DNA from: Oreohelix idahoensis
Lineage: Eukaryota > Mollusca > Gastropoda > Stylommatophora > Oreohelicidae
Reading direction: 5' to 3'
DNA length: 64,000 bases
NCBI GenBank assembly: GCA_024509875.1
Contig: JAMPIV010008062.1
Location: forward strand, 186,001 to 250,000
In this document: positions 42,580 through 52,388 of the stretch, in pieces
How positions within the stretch are numbered: the stretch's first letter is position 1
How the letters are laid out: each line of letters starts with the position of its first letter
Program-made: the position numbers and the translations under genes
The notes under the pieces: generated by a model
What the model was told of the DNA's origin: nothing
The model's database searches: none
Seen by the model: the letters and a program-made list of their open reading frames with translations, nothing else

Positions 42580-42805
42580 ACACATTTTCAAGTCTCTAAG
42601 TGCAAGTTCAAAACATGGTTATGTCATATTCAAGTCTAACCATCTGCAAATGGGTATGTAACTCTACGCTTGAGTTAGGGAGGGCAGCAAGAAAGGGAAA
42701 CAGTCATTCCACCTCATAAAGCTGAATCCTAGTATAGTGAATTCTCTAACACTTCACTCCCTTACAGCAGTATCTGCTACAGGACTACCGTAACCTTTTC
42801 ACGGG
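42580..42805 (+). repeat. tRNA-derived SINE S2 copy
   Basis: aagtctaaccatctgcaaat, gagttagggagggcagcaag, ctctaacacttcactccctt and acagcagtatctgctacagg. Confidence 0.65.
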
Positions 42806-42939
42806 CAACAATGATGAACAGGGAACCTCAGCATAAAATTAGTGCAATGTTAAATGACTAGAGTCCTCTGTGATGTGCATTTGCATTCAAGCACTTCTGA
42901 TACACAAAATTAAAGAATGGATTGGAAATACATATCTCA

Positions 42940-43690
42940 ATGGGCACTTGAAAATTGTCAAATGGCTTTAGAGTAGACGCACTTAAAAAAGCAGCAATTA
43001 CCATCATGGAAAATAAAAATCATGCTAGAGACAAGGTAGTGCTATTCACAGACTCACTGTCAGTCATCACAGCTCTCAGAAACAATAAAAACAATGAATT
43101 AGACAGTGTGGCAGAAGTACTAGTGAAAACCAGCTATGCATTCTAAAAAAAGTAAAAGTACAGTGGATCCCCGCCCACTGCAAGGTATATGGTAATGAGA
43201 AGGCAGATAAGCTTGACAGAGAGAGGGGATGGAAAACCCAAACAGAAGACAGGGCTACATATGAAGAGATAAAAGGAATAATCAGAAATAACTATAGAGA
43301 CAAATGGCAGATGCTACATTAAAAAAAAAAAAAAACAGAAGCAATATCCAAAGTGCAGTAATGCCGAACCATACTATATAATACCAAGAAGACATCAAGT
43401 GACTGACTTCAGACTGAGAACCGGCCATAGCAGACTCAGATACCATTTGCTCAACAAACTGAAAATTGGACAGACAGATGTGTGTCCATGTGGCGAGGAC
43501 AAACAGACAGTATAACATGTACCATAAAACCATTGGCTCCATGAGAGTAGCAGGGTGGTAGCATGGCCTTCTCCAACCTAGTTGAGGGTGAAGATGTATG
43601 GTAATGAGAGAAACCTGAGATGGACTGCCAGCTTTATAAGAGACAAAGATGTGGTTATTTGAAAGCGAACAAAGAAGAAGAAGTAAAAGA
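42940..43690 (+). pseudogene. LINE-E RNase H fragment
   Basis: KVVLFTDSLSVITALRNNKN (middle RNase H strand), a stop at 43144, then VQWIPAHCKVYGNEKADKLD and DFRLRTGHSRLRYHLLNKLK with VCPCGEDKQTV (Cys pair of the tail). Several stops. Jockey/R1-like order. Confidence 0.72.
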
Positions 43691-43747
43691 TATCACTGTT
43701 GCAAAAGATATTTCAAGCAGAAACCTTGAAAATTATATGCTGTAAAA

Positions 43748-44188
43748 CAAACAATGGTACTGGTCTAGAAAGCGGGCCCCGGAAGTTCAGGTTTTTGAAA
43801 ACGCGAATCCGACTTTTTATTTAACAACTCCCGATCCGACTTTTGTATCAACCGCCCACTATTTGCCTTTAGCAGTGTTTCGTGCTTTAATTGTGTTTCG
43901 CGCATTAGCTGAATGTTCCGTGCCGGAGCGTTTTAACTTTATTGGATGCGCCGATCGAGCACATAATTCCGAGCCGACTGCATCTGAATAGGTGTCCATC
44001 GCCGGTCGAGGTCGTTTGTGCATCAAATGGTCATGATACCCCAGACGAACAGACATGTGACAGCTACGGCAAGACGGTTGGGTTATCTCCCCCTCATACG
44101 ATACATATTTCGTTTACCATTTCGTAAATTGTGTTTCGTTTCTCGGAAAAAGTCTGGGGCCCGCTTTCTAGACCAGTACCCAAACAAT
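43748..44188. mobile_element. MITE with perfect 25-bp TIRs and 8-bp TSD
   Basis: caaacaat at 43748-43755 and 44181-44188; ends ggtactggtctagaaagcgg then gcccc, identical for 25 bp at both ends. 425 bp, GC-richer than the surroundings, no domain in its small open frames. The 8-bp TSD fits hAT, P or similar; superfamily unsettled. Confidence 0.92.
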
Positions 44189-44649
44189 TTTACTGAACAA
44201 AAAATGGTAAATCTTGGATCTGTAACAGAGATAATCACTGACAAAGGAGATATCAGGCACAAGGAGCAGTGTATAACAGAGCTGGATATACTATGACATG
44301 AAAAGAAAATGAAACCGACTACAAGGTAAAGCTGTAGCGTTCTAAACAGGCTCAAATGATAGAGGAATGGAAATCATTGGTGGTCATTGTGCAGAGACCA
44401 GATGCACCAAGATGAAACTGATGATGATGACGTTGGTGATGGTGATGATGAAGTTGGGGATGGTGGGGCTAATAATGATTATGATAATGAAAAGTAATCT
44501 TTGGACTTTCTCTGACTGGCTAGCAGTTATTCACTAAATCAAAAAGATCTGAAACATCATTTGAAAGCATAGACACCATCAAAATAACTGTAAAACAAAT
44601 AAATAACAAGAGAATAATCATAAGAAGCTTCAAACTCTGGATTGCTGAC
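44189..44649. other. Intron sequence, gatgatg-rich
   Basis: 44410-44490 is simple gatgatgatga sequence. No exon seen. Confidence 0.4.
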
Positions 44650-44700
44650 CTTGTTGTCTTTAGCATATATTTTTGAAATTGCTCTTGATAAATCAGCTTC
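44650..44700 (-). CDS. Doubtful small exon
   Basis: Would encode EADLSRAISKIYAKDNK in phase 0/0 with donor AACAAG|gtcagc. The acceptor (ataatgaaaag) has a poor pyrimidine tract, and the flanking exons already join in frame without it. It may be chance or a lineage-specific cassette exon. Confidence 0.25.
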
Positions 44701-45600
44701 CTTTTCATTATTTTAAATCAGAAAGAACTTAGAAAGAACACCTGTCAATGACAAGTGGTATTAAAAACTTTAATCAAAGCTGAAATTGAATTGTGGTTGA
44801 ACAACTATGAAGATTCTGGGCATTGTGAAAGCAGTAATATTGCCTATTTGCAGCAAAATGGCAGGTACTGACACAAAATTAGGGACTGGCGTTTAGCGAA
44901 TGTAAAGGATTTTTGCTATGTTGTGGCAAATCTAATAGTATTCAAACTAGAAACAACATTCGCCAGTTATGTTAAGACATATTGCCAAATATAAAAGACC
45001 TACCAAGACAAAATTGTCAATCAGACACAATCCCATCTTATACAATTGTAAGAGCAACAACTACAAAATAAAGGTGAAGAGCCCTTCTACAACTACACCT
45101 ATTCACACCAAAATAAATGGTCCATTATCTACATTTTTACAAAGCCACCTTGCATATATTGAATATCTTTATTTCAATATGTTTTATTGCCGATGTTGTT
45201 TTATGCACTTTCATCTCCTATCTGTACTTTTGACATATCATTCAATTATACATTTTTTTCATATCTTTTTGATTTTGATCAATCATTGACTTTCCCATTA
45301 GCCTCCTCTATTGCCGTCCTCTCATTTGCTTTCCATACAGATTTACAGACAAGTGAATTTATTGTGGTTTACCAAGAAAAATGTTTGGTTCTAAAAAATG
45401 AGCCTAATGTTAGATCTACACCCTTTAATGAAAATGTTAAAAAAATCCTCACAAAAAAAATTCAAATTATTAATAATTTTTTTCTGAATTCATTTTTTTA
45501 AGGATTCTCTTGACAATATGGACAAAATCTGAGCTTGTGATGCAACATTTTTAAATGTCTGAGCGCATCAGAGTTGCAACTAAATTACACACAGACCCAC
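44701..45600. other. Intron sequence without recognised feature
   Basis: AT-rich. Two overlapping plus open frames (106 and 104 codons) with F/H/Y-rich, non-domain text are probably chance. Confidence 0.4.
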
Positions 45601-45738
45601 CTTATTTGGATTCTCCATCTTCTGCAGGAACCTGAGGTTATCCACTGAACCAGTCTGATATTTCTGGAAAATTGGTTTGCACTTGTTCCACAAGAATAGT
45701 GTAGCATCCACCACCATGTCAATATCAGTTTCATTTTG
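45601..45738 (-). CDS. CFAP54: CFAP54-like exon
   Basis: Acceptor actttcttgcag, donor AATAAG|gtgggt, 46 codons, phase 0/0. The peptide starts QNETDIDMVVDATLFLWNKC and ends FLQKMENPNK. The DATLFLW-KCK stretch is one of the best matches to remembered CFAP54. Confidence 0.8.
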
Positions 45739-45851
45739 CTGCAAGAAAGTAAAATTAATATAAAATATGTGAATTAAACATATCATATTTTCTTCTAATC
45801 TTTTCCACAAGTTTATGAAATTCAACAAGTACATTTTTTTGCAGTTATTTT

Positions 45852-46019
45852 TTGCAAAACTAGAGACAGAAATGAAAATGATGAGGAAGGCGGGGAAAGA
45901 ACTTGAGCTGATGGCATGTGACAGGAAGAATTGGCATGTGACAGGAAGAATTGGCATGTGCTAGTTGAAGGCTGATGCTCCTTGGGGAGCTAGAGGGTAT
46001 TGATCGATTCCTTGCAAAA
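45852..46019 (+). mobile_element. LINE-G 3' fragment at a CFAP54 exon edge
   Basis: Insert 45860-46011 flanked by ttgcaaaa (45852-45859, 46012-46019). It contains agaaatgaaaatgatgagga, a doubled gcatgtgacaggaagaattg and tgctccttggggagctagag. The right TSD is the last 8 bases of the 46012-46143 exon. Confidence 0.8.
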
Positions 46020-46143
46020 TCTGCTTAGCTTCTTCCAGAGTCATCTTCTTGTCTGCTTTAGCTCCATTAGGAGCATAGGCACAGAGGCAGTAAACTTCTA
46101 TCAGGCCAGACAATAGAGGGGATTTAACGGGACTGCTAGTGGA
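46012..46143 (-). CDS. CFAP54: CFAP54-like exon with no canonical donor
   Basis: Acceptor tttcactcag; 44 codons from STSSPVKSPLLSGLIEVYCL to EEAKQILQ. The phase (0/0) fits both neighbours only if it ends at 46012. The bases after that point are GGAATC, not GT. The 8 bases ttgcaaaa at 46012-46019 are repeated at 45852-45859, so they look like the TSD of the LINE fragment inserted at 45860-46011. The donor may have been altered by that insertion, or the true exon end may differ. Confidence 0.55.
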
Positions 46144-46296
46144 CTGAGTGAAACTAAATCAACACAAAATTAAATATTATTTAAGTTCAAGTGCCTAGAA
46201 AAATACTAACATAGGGACCCATTTCACCCTCTTGTCAGACCTGTCTCTTGCCAGTAACACACACAGAAGCACTTCATGAAATTTTGCAGTATAAAC

Positions 46297-46640
46297 TAAT
46301 CATCTGAAGAAGTCCCTTCAAGTGTTCTGGCCTTTCAGTATTTTGGCACCAGAAGATGATCTCCCATCAGTCTAGTGTTCTGACCCTTCAGTATTTTCGC
46401 ACTAGAAGGTGATCTCCCATCAGTCTAGTGTTCTGACCCTTCAGTATTTTGGCACCAGGTGATCTCCCATCAGTCTAGTGTTCTGACCCTTCAGTATTTT
46501 GGCACTAGAAGGTGATCTCCCATCAGTCAAATGTTATAGTGCTTTATTCTTTTGGTGCCTGCAGATGATCTTCCTTCAGTCCAGTGTTCTGATGCTTAAG
46601 CTTTGTGACATTCGAAGTTGATCTCCCAATAGTAAAATTG
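46297..46640. repeat. ~50-60-bp imperfect tandem repeat, five copies
   Basis: gatctcccatcagtctagtg and ttctgacccttcagtatttt recur from 46310 to 46625 with slippage in unit length. Confidence 0.85.
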
Positions 46641-47024
46641 ACTGACTCGTTTTGATTCAAGCAGGAGAAAAATGGTGTTTGTCCTGTGCATTAAATATCT
46701 GGTTCAACCCCACCATTAAATATTTGGTTCAATTAATTTGTGTTTACAGTGTTCTTTATTCTATAGTGTATACTATTTTTGTTCTTTTTCTTTTGTTGGT
46801 TCTTTCAGGCTGCAAATTTTCTGGCCCTTGTTATGCCATTTCATAATGTCTACAATATACGTGGTGTGTACCTTCCCATGCTCTTTATTAAATCTCTCTT
46901 CACATTGACTTGTTTGAGGAATTATATACTTTGGTTTACTGTAAATTTTCTATTTCATTTATTGTAACTGAAATTATCTTTAATATATCTGTTTTATAGT
47001 GTCAATTTTTTTAAGGTTTAGTAT

Positions 47025-47270
47025 GTTTAAGCTGAGCCAATTGGTTGAAGCGCTGGCCTCTCGCAGCGAAGGTGATGGGTTCAAAATGCAGTGGCGTCAC
47101 GCTCAAGTCTACCCAGCTGTAAATGGATACCTGAACAAGGGAAGGCAAAGGCAGCAAGAAAGCAAACTGGTCACCCCACCTCTCGAAGCTGGACCTAGTA
47201 TAGTGAATTCTCTAACACTCCACTCCCCTACAGCAGTATCTGCTATGGCACTACCTTGACCTTGTTTTTT
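47025..47270 (+). repeat. tRNA-derived SINE S2, most complete copy
   Basis: A box gagccaattggttgaagcgc, B box gatgggttcaaaat, then cacccagctgtaaa-like body, cctctcgaagctggacctag and the end ctacagcagtatctgctatg. Reference copy for the other S2 calls. Confidence 0.8.
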
Positions 47271-47368
47271 GTGTGTGGTTAATATTATTTTCTAAATGTC
47301 TTTGTTCACCCTAGCTCGCTCTCATTTACTCTTGTAGCTGTTAAATACTGATTCTTGTTTTTGTAATA

Positions 47369-48711
47369 TACGAGGGGCGTTCAGAAAGTAATGCACCACA
47401 TCGTTTTTCTCAGGAGCTGTTTATTCAAAAAGCATGAAATTTATACTCAATATACATGGATATGTCATGTAAACATCGGTATTATTCAAAGTAATCCCCA
47501 TCAACTTGTACGGCTTTATGCCAGCGCGAAACAAGTGCATGTATTCCTAGCCCGTACCAGATTTGGCTTGATCATGTAGCCATTTCTTCGCTGCATGAAT
47601 CACTCCTTCATCATCTTCAAACCTTGTCCCACGGAGTGCATCTTTAAGTTTACCAAATAGATGAAAATCAGAGAGTGCCAAATCAGGACTATAGGGTGGA
47701 TGGGGTTAGTACAGTCCAACTCAATTTGGTGATTGCTTCCCGTGTTGCCAGACTTGTGTGAGGTCGCGCATTGTCATGAAGGAGAAGCAGGTCTGCTGAA
47801 TTCTTGTGCGCCGAACTCTGCGAAAACGTTGATTGAGGTTTTTCAATGTCTTAATGTAAGCTTGCGAATTGATTGTCTCTCCTCTTGGCATAACGTCTAC
47901 AAGAATCACACCTTCAATGTCCCAAAAGACAGTGATCATGACCTTTAGAGCTGAAGGAATTGTCTTGAATTTCTTTCTTCATTGTGATTGCGGATGATGC
48001 CACTCCATTGACTGTCTTTTTGTCTCAGGTTCAAAATGATGTGCCCAGGTTTCGTCACCTGTAACGATCTTAGCCAAAAAGTTCTCTCCATCAGCATTGA
48101 AACGCTCCAACAATTCAGAAGAAATTGCTTTCCTTTGCAATCGGTGGTCATTTGTGAGACTTCGAGGAACCCATCTTGCGCAAACCTTAGAAAATCAGAG
48201 AGTTTTTATAACTGCATTTGCACTACCAATGCTGACTGACAGCTGTAAGGCCAATTGTTGAGTAGTGATTCCGCCTATCAGTAAGAATAATGCCCTCAGC
48301 ACATTTCAACATTTCTGCGTTGCTGGCTGTGGCAGGACGTCCACAGCGCGGCCGATCAAGCAGCTCCGTATCTCCACTTCCTGATTCTTTGATTCTCTGA
48401 ACCCAGCGACTGACTGTACTCCTGTCGACTGCAAAACTTCCATACACATCACATAGACGCTTGTGAATGTTCACAACAGTTTCCTTCTCTGCAACGAGAA
48501 ATTCTATCACAATTCGCTGCTTATAACGCAAGTTGCTAACATGCTCCAATTCAACGGTTTAGGGCAGCCGTATTATTTGGTCGGTTGCGGTGCAATTTAG
48601 TGCACACAATTGGCACATGCCATATTTGAAGTGTGCAAAATTTCATGCTTCTATCTTCATTATTAGCTGAGAAAAACGATGTGGTGCATTACTTTCTGAA
48701 CGCCCCTCGTA
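47369..48711 (-). mobile_element. Second mariner element, 1.34 kb, ~43-bp TIRs, TA sites
   Basis: TA at 47369-47370 and 48710-48711. Both ends begin cgaggggcgttcagaaagta and match for about 43 bp to ttctcag. Different family from the 31.6-kb mariner. Confidence 0.93.
47482..48549 (-). pseudogene. mariner transposase, broken
   Basis: Starts MEHVSNLRYKQRIVIEFLVA and RSTVSRWVQRIKESGSGDTE (HTH region), continues in pieces through AKIVTGDETWAHHF-like text near 48040-48070, MITVFWDIEGVILVDVMPRG (47860-47939) and a frameshifted HPPYSPDLALSDFHLF-like block near 47690-47715, ending GDYFE at 47482. At least three frame changes. Resembles the abundant SETMAR-like invertebrate mariners. Confidence 0.88.
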
Positions 48712-48759
48712 TAATACTTTACTTTGTTGTGTAGCTCCTTGGGTGGGTGAATTTTTGCT

Positions 48760-48763
48760 ATTC

Positions 48764-48794
<31 letters not shown>

Positions 48795-49225
48795 ACCCTT
48801 TAGCTCCCCAAGGAGCACAGATCTTCTACAAACACATGCCAAGTCTTCCTGTCCTGTGCCATCAACTCAAGTTCTTTCCATTTTCCTCATTATTTTCTCT
48901 TCTGTCTCCGATTCTCTTCTCCATGTGTTTCTTGGTCTACCTCTGCCTCTTTTACCCTAGGGGTTCCAGAACAAGGACTGCTTTGTAATGCTATCCACAG
49001 GTTTTCTCAATGTGTTTCCTATCCATTGTCACTGTCTTCTTCTCAGTTCTTGTTCCACTGACACTTGGCTGGTTCTTGTCATCAGTTCCCCATTAGTAAT
49101 CTTGTCATTCAATTTTAATCCTTCTACTCGACGCAAGCACCCATTTATGAAAGTCTGTAGCTTTTTGGTTGTTGTTTTTGCTGTTCTCCATGTTTTAGAG
49201 CCATACAATAGAAATGATTAGACAT
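48760..49225 (-). pseudogene. LINE-G 3' end with (CAAT)n tail
   Basis: The longest LINE-G tail here. Minus strand: LLYGSKTWRTAKTTKKLQTF, INGCLRRVEGLKLNDKITNG, TSQVSVEQELRRRQ, stop, QWIGNTLRKPVDS and GKRGRGRPRNTWRRESETEE. The tail (caat)n lies at 48766-48795. VSVEQE-RR is the protein counterpart of the 6.5-kb minisatellite unit. Confidence 0.8.
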
Positions 49226-49972
49226 TTGAGTTGAAGATTGTTTGCTTATAAAATCTGAAGAAAACATTTTTATTTAACCTCTAACTAATTAATTGTGCTC
49301 TCAAGTGTCATGGCCATGGCTAATAATGATGTACAAGTTGTTTATTAATTTCAGCAGGCTGATTACACTGCATACATCCCCTGTGGCAGTCATCCTATTT
49401 TTTTTTTTTTGGTCTCCTGGACACACCCGTGAAGCAGACATAGCCTACTCCCTACACTCAGTGTACATTATGGTTGGTCCACATCCAGCATAATACCATT
49501 CAGGCAGCCTTGCCAAAAGCTTTTAGAGTTCTTGATCTTGGTTGTCATTTTAAATCCAATTATTTGTCAACACATCATATACTTAGGTGGCCACCAGCTC
49601 TTTTGCTCCTACTTCTAAAGAAATGGCTCATGCTGTGGATCCTTCCTGCCTTCAAATCCATGAGAAGGTCAATGTAAATGGTTACTGTGAGAATGTCTTG
49701 CCTATCTAACCTGGTTTCAAGTGATCAATTTACTCAGTACTTATAATGTAATGACACCGCTGTTTAATATTTGGTTACATCTGAGTTTTCTAATGATTTC
49801 AGAACATATCCTTCATCTTGGCAGATCCACTGACATATTTCAATACTGCACACTTTTTAGCATTGTTGGTGAACAAATTTTTAGTACTTTGAAGCGACAG
49901 ATTTTAAATTTTCTGCTATTATCTTGAAAATAATTTTTAACTGCACAAAAGAACATGAAAAAAAGTTCTAAC
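49226..49972. other. Intron sequence without recognised feature
   Basis: AT-rich, a poly-T run at 49400-49411; no exon or repeat edge that I can support. Confidence 0.35.
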
Positions 49973-50055
49973 CTGATAAGGTCTAGTGACAATACCCATC
50001 ATCACATCAGCAACTTGAATGAGGTCATCACCATAGTTTGACTTCACTGTCAAAT
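49973..50055 (-). CDS. CFAP54: CFAP54-like exon
   Basis: Acceptor is a long pyrimidine tract ending tctgtcag; donor CAG|gttaga. With the one base carried over it reads DLTVKSNYGDDLIQVADVMM then GIVTRPYQ. It starts in phase 1 and ends in phase 0, matching both neighbours. A piggyBac-like MITE lies 31 bases upstream on the acceptor side (50091-50472). Confidence 0.7.
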
Positions 50056-50086
50056 CTGACAGAAAAAAAAAATGTAATACAGTTAC

Positions 50087-50476
50087 TTAACTCTTTTGGT
50101 CCCAGACAATCACTACTAGGTTTTTCCATAGGCACAAACATGGACGCTAATTTTATTTTGCACATGAGATGTTTTGAAACAATTAATAAACATATGTATA
50201 CATGTGTGTATGTGAGAGAAGGGGCCAGAGAGAGAGAGAGAGAGAGAGAAAATATCTCATAATAAATCTAAATTCACTGAAGATTGTTTTGAAGTCTTGT
50301 AAGTGTTTAAGTCTTGTAAGTCTTGTAAGCAGTAAATAAGTTTCTTTTATATCTTGTAAAGTGCAAACAACAAGAAATATGACTACAACAAACGGCCATA
50401 CTAGATAACACTTGGGGAAAAAATAGTGTACCATATCTTGGCACACCATATGGTTCCTGGGGTAAAAAAGAGTTAA
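50087..50476. mobile_element. piggyBac-like MITE, 382 bp, TTAA sites
   Basis: TTAA at 50087-50090 and 50473-50476; ends ctcttttggtcccagac and, reversed, ctcttttttaccccagga. Contains a (ga)n block at 50229-50250. The ctcttt start matches the 13.3-kb piggyBac element. Confidence 0.8.
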
Positions 50477-51171
50477 TTTTAAAGTCAAAATTTCTCATGT
50501 GTTTTAAGTCAATACAAGAACAAAGTTTAAAAAAAAAAAAGAAAAAAAAAAGGTGGTTCATTTGTAATGTTCTTTACTGTAGGAATAAATAATTCAATTC
50601 CTGTCAATATTCTTAAAAACTTTGTTGAACACAAATTTCAGTGATCTAGTGAAGATACATGTGCTCTCAAACATTATAGCATCTTTATGAAGTAAAATGG
50701 CAAATGATCTATTCATACCTGTCAACCTGTACAAATTTTTCGTACAATGTACATATTTTTGATACTTTTAGCAGTGTACGGCTGTAAAGACTTGTTTGGA
50801 TTTTTCCTTCCTCCCAAAAAAAAAAAGAAGAAAAAATCGAAAAATTTTTTTTTTTAATTCTAAAAAATATTTTCCAACCCAAGTTTTTAAAAATTTTAAA
50901 TCAGAAAATTTTCTAGCCCAGGTTTTTTTTAACATAATTTTTTTTATTTTTAATTCCGGGAATCTCAGCGTCTGTTTTTAAACTGAGGTCTCTCCCAGCA
51001 ACCAATCAAATCCTTTTATACCCAACAATTCGGCAAAAACTCTGAATTTGGCCTCAAACACTTTCGGTTTTCAGTGTGACATGACGTATTTTTAAAGTTA
51101 CCTGTTATCAGCCATGCTTGCTAAGACACTTCAACGCAATTTTGTTTATAAAAGCTAAGTACTTATAACTT

Positions 51172-52040
51172 GGTTAAATATTGCTGTTGTTTTGCTTTGT
51201 TGCAATTTAATCGCTGTCTTAATCTTTCCAGTTATATCTTGCCCTTCAGTATATTTCCGATAAATTAATGTCATAATATTCTGTGTAGGCCTTACATAAC
51301 TAGAAAAAAAAAAAGTTTGTTTGCATTGAGTAGGCCTACTTTATTCCAGCGATCAAGATTCACTGCTTTATTTTTTAATAAAGTGGTGATCTATTGTAAC
51401 TGGTCTAGGCTACCTACTTTTAAATAATAATTTTGTAAGTTTTTGGTAGTATGTTTTTTCTTCCTAGATTTGATATTCTGTTCATAATTTGGTTATTTTT
51501 TGCTGTTAGCTGTTTGCTTTGCTTCGTTGTATTTTATTTTTGTTGTTCTCTTAATCTTTCCAGTTATATTTTGACCATTTAAATATTTCCAATAAATTAA
51601 TATCATAAAATTTTGAGTAGGCCCTACAAAAGTAGAAAAAAAAGTTATATTTGCATTGAGTAGGCCTACCTACTTTATTCCAGCAGTCGAGATTCGCTGC
51701 TTTATTTTTTAATAAAGTGGCAATCTATTATCACTGGTCTAGGCTAACAACTCTTAAATAATTTTGTAAATTTTTGGTGCTACGTTTTTCTTCCTAGATT
51801 TGATATTCTGTTCATAATTTGGTAATTTTTTTATTTTTTGCTGTTAGCTTTTTGCTTTGCTTCGTTGTATTTTATTTTTGTCGTTCTCTTAATCTTTCAG
51901 TTATATTTTGATCATTTAAATATTTCCAAAAAGTTAATGTCATAATATTCTGTTTCAGTCCTACATAACTAGAAAAAAAGTTTGTTTGAGTAAACTTTGC
52001 TGCTTTATTTTTCAGTAAAAAAAATCCACACAGACTGCAG
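51172..52040. repeat. ~335-bp tandem repeat, about 2.6 copies
   Basis: Copies start near 51172, 51505 and 51838. Each has gctttg-ttgtattttatttt, cttaatctttccagttatat, tattctgt-taggc, a ttgcattgagtaggcctac box (missing in the third) and tgctttattttttaataaag. It lies inside the large inverted-repeat element, before the gypsy insertion. Confidence 0.85.
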
Positions 52041-52110
52041 AAGTTCCATGAATGCAGACACACTCACTTCTTTTTTACAGTGTAAGATTAACATTGATAC
52101 ATGCTGTGCA

Positions 52111-52293
52111 TGTAATATGAATACATTAAAGTACGAACCACACATTGTAATATAATGCGAATCTTGACATGTACGATATTCTGTAAATAAACATGGCTAC
52201 GAATTGAACATGCTTTTACTGAGTCCCTTCTGAAACGTGTGTGCTTGTGTAGATGACGAGGTAATGATTATATACATACATCATAACATTACA
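52111..52293 (+). repeat. 5' LTR of the gypsy element
   Basis: Starts tgtaatatgaatacatt, ends cataacattaca. AATAAA at 52186-52191 could serve as polyadenylation signal. A compact LTR of 183 bp. Confidence 0.96.
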
Positions 52294-52306
52294 TGGTGGC
52301 AGCGGT
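52294..52306 (+). promoter_or_regulatory. Primer binding site, probably tRNA-Leu
   Basis: tggtggcagcggt directly follows the LTR and is complementary to the 3' end (with CCA) of animal tRNA-Leu with AAG/TAG anticodons, as I remember it. The next base departs from the match. Confidence 0.75.
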
Positions 52307-52388
52307 CGATACCGGACTGACGCAAAACAGCTACACGATAACACGTGAGTACAGTTTATTCGGCTAATTTTCGTCATCGAGGTCAGCC

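Noticed and set aside
45187..45501. 104-codon plus-strand frame
   Set aside because: AT-rich intron text with no splice context or domain.
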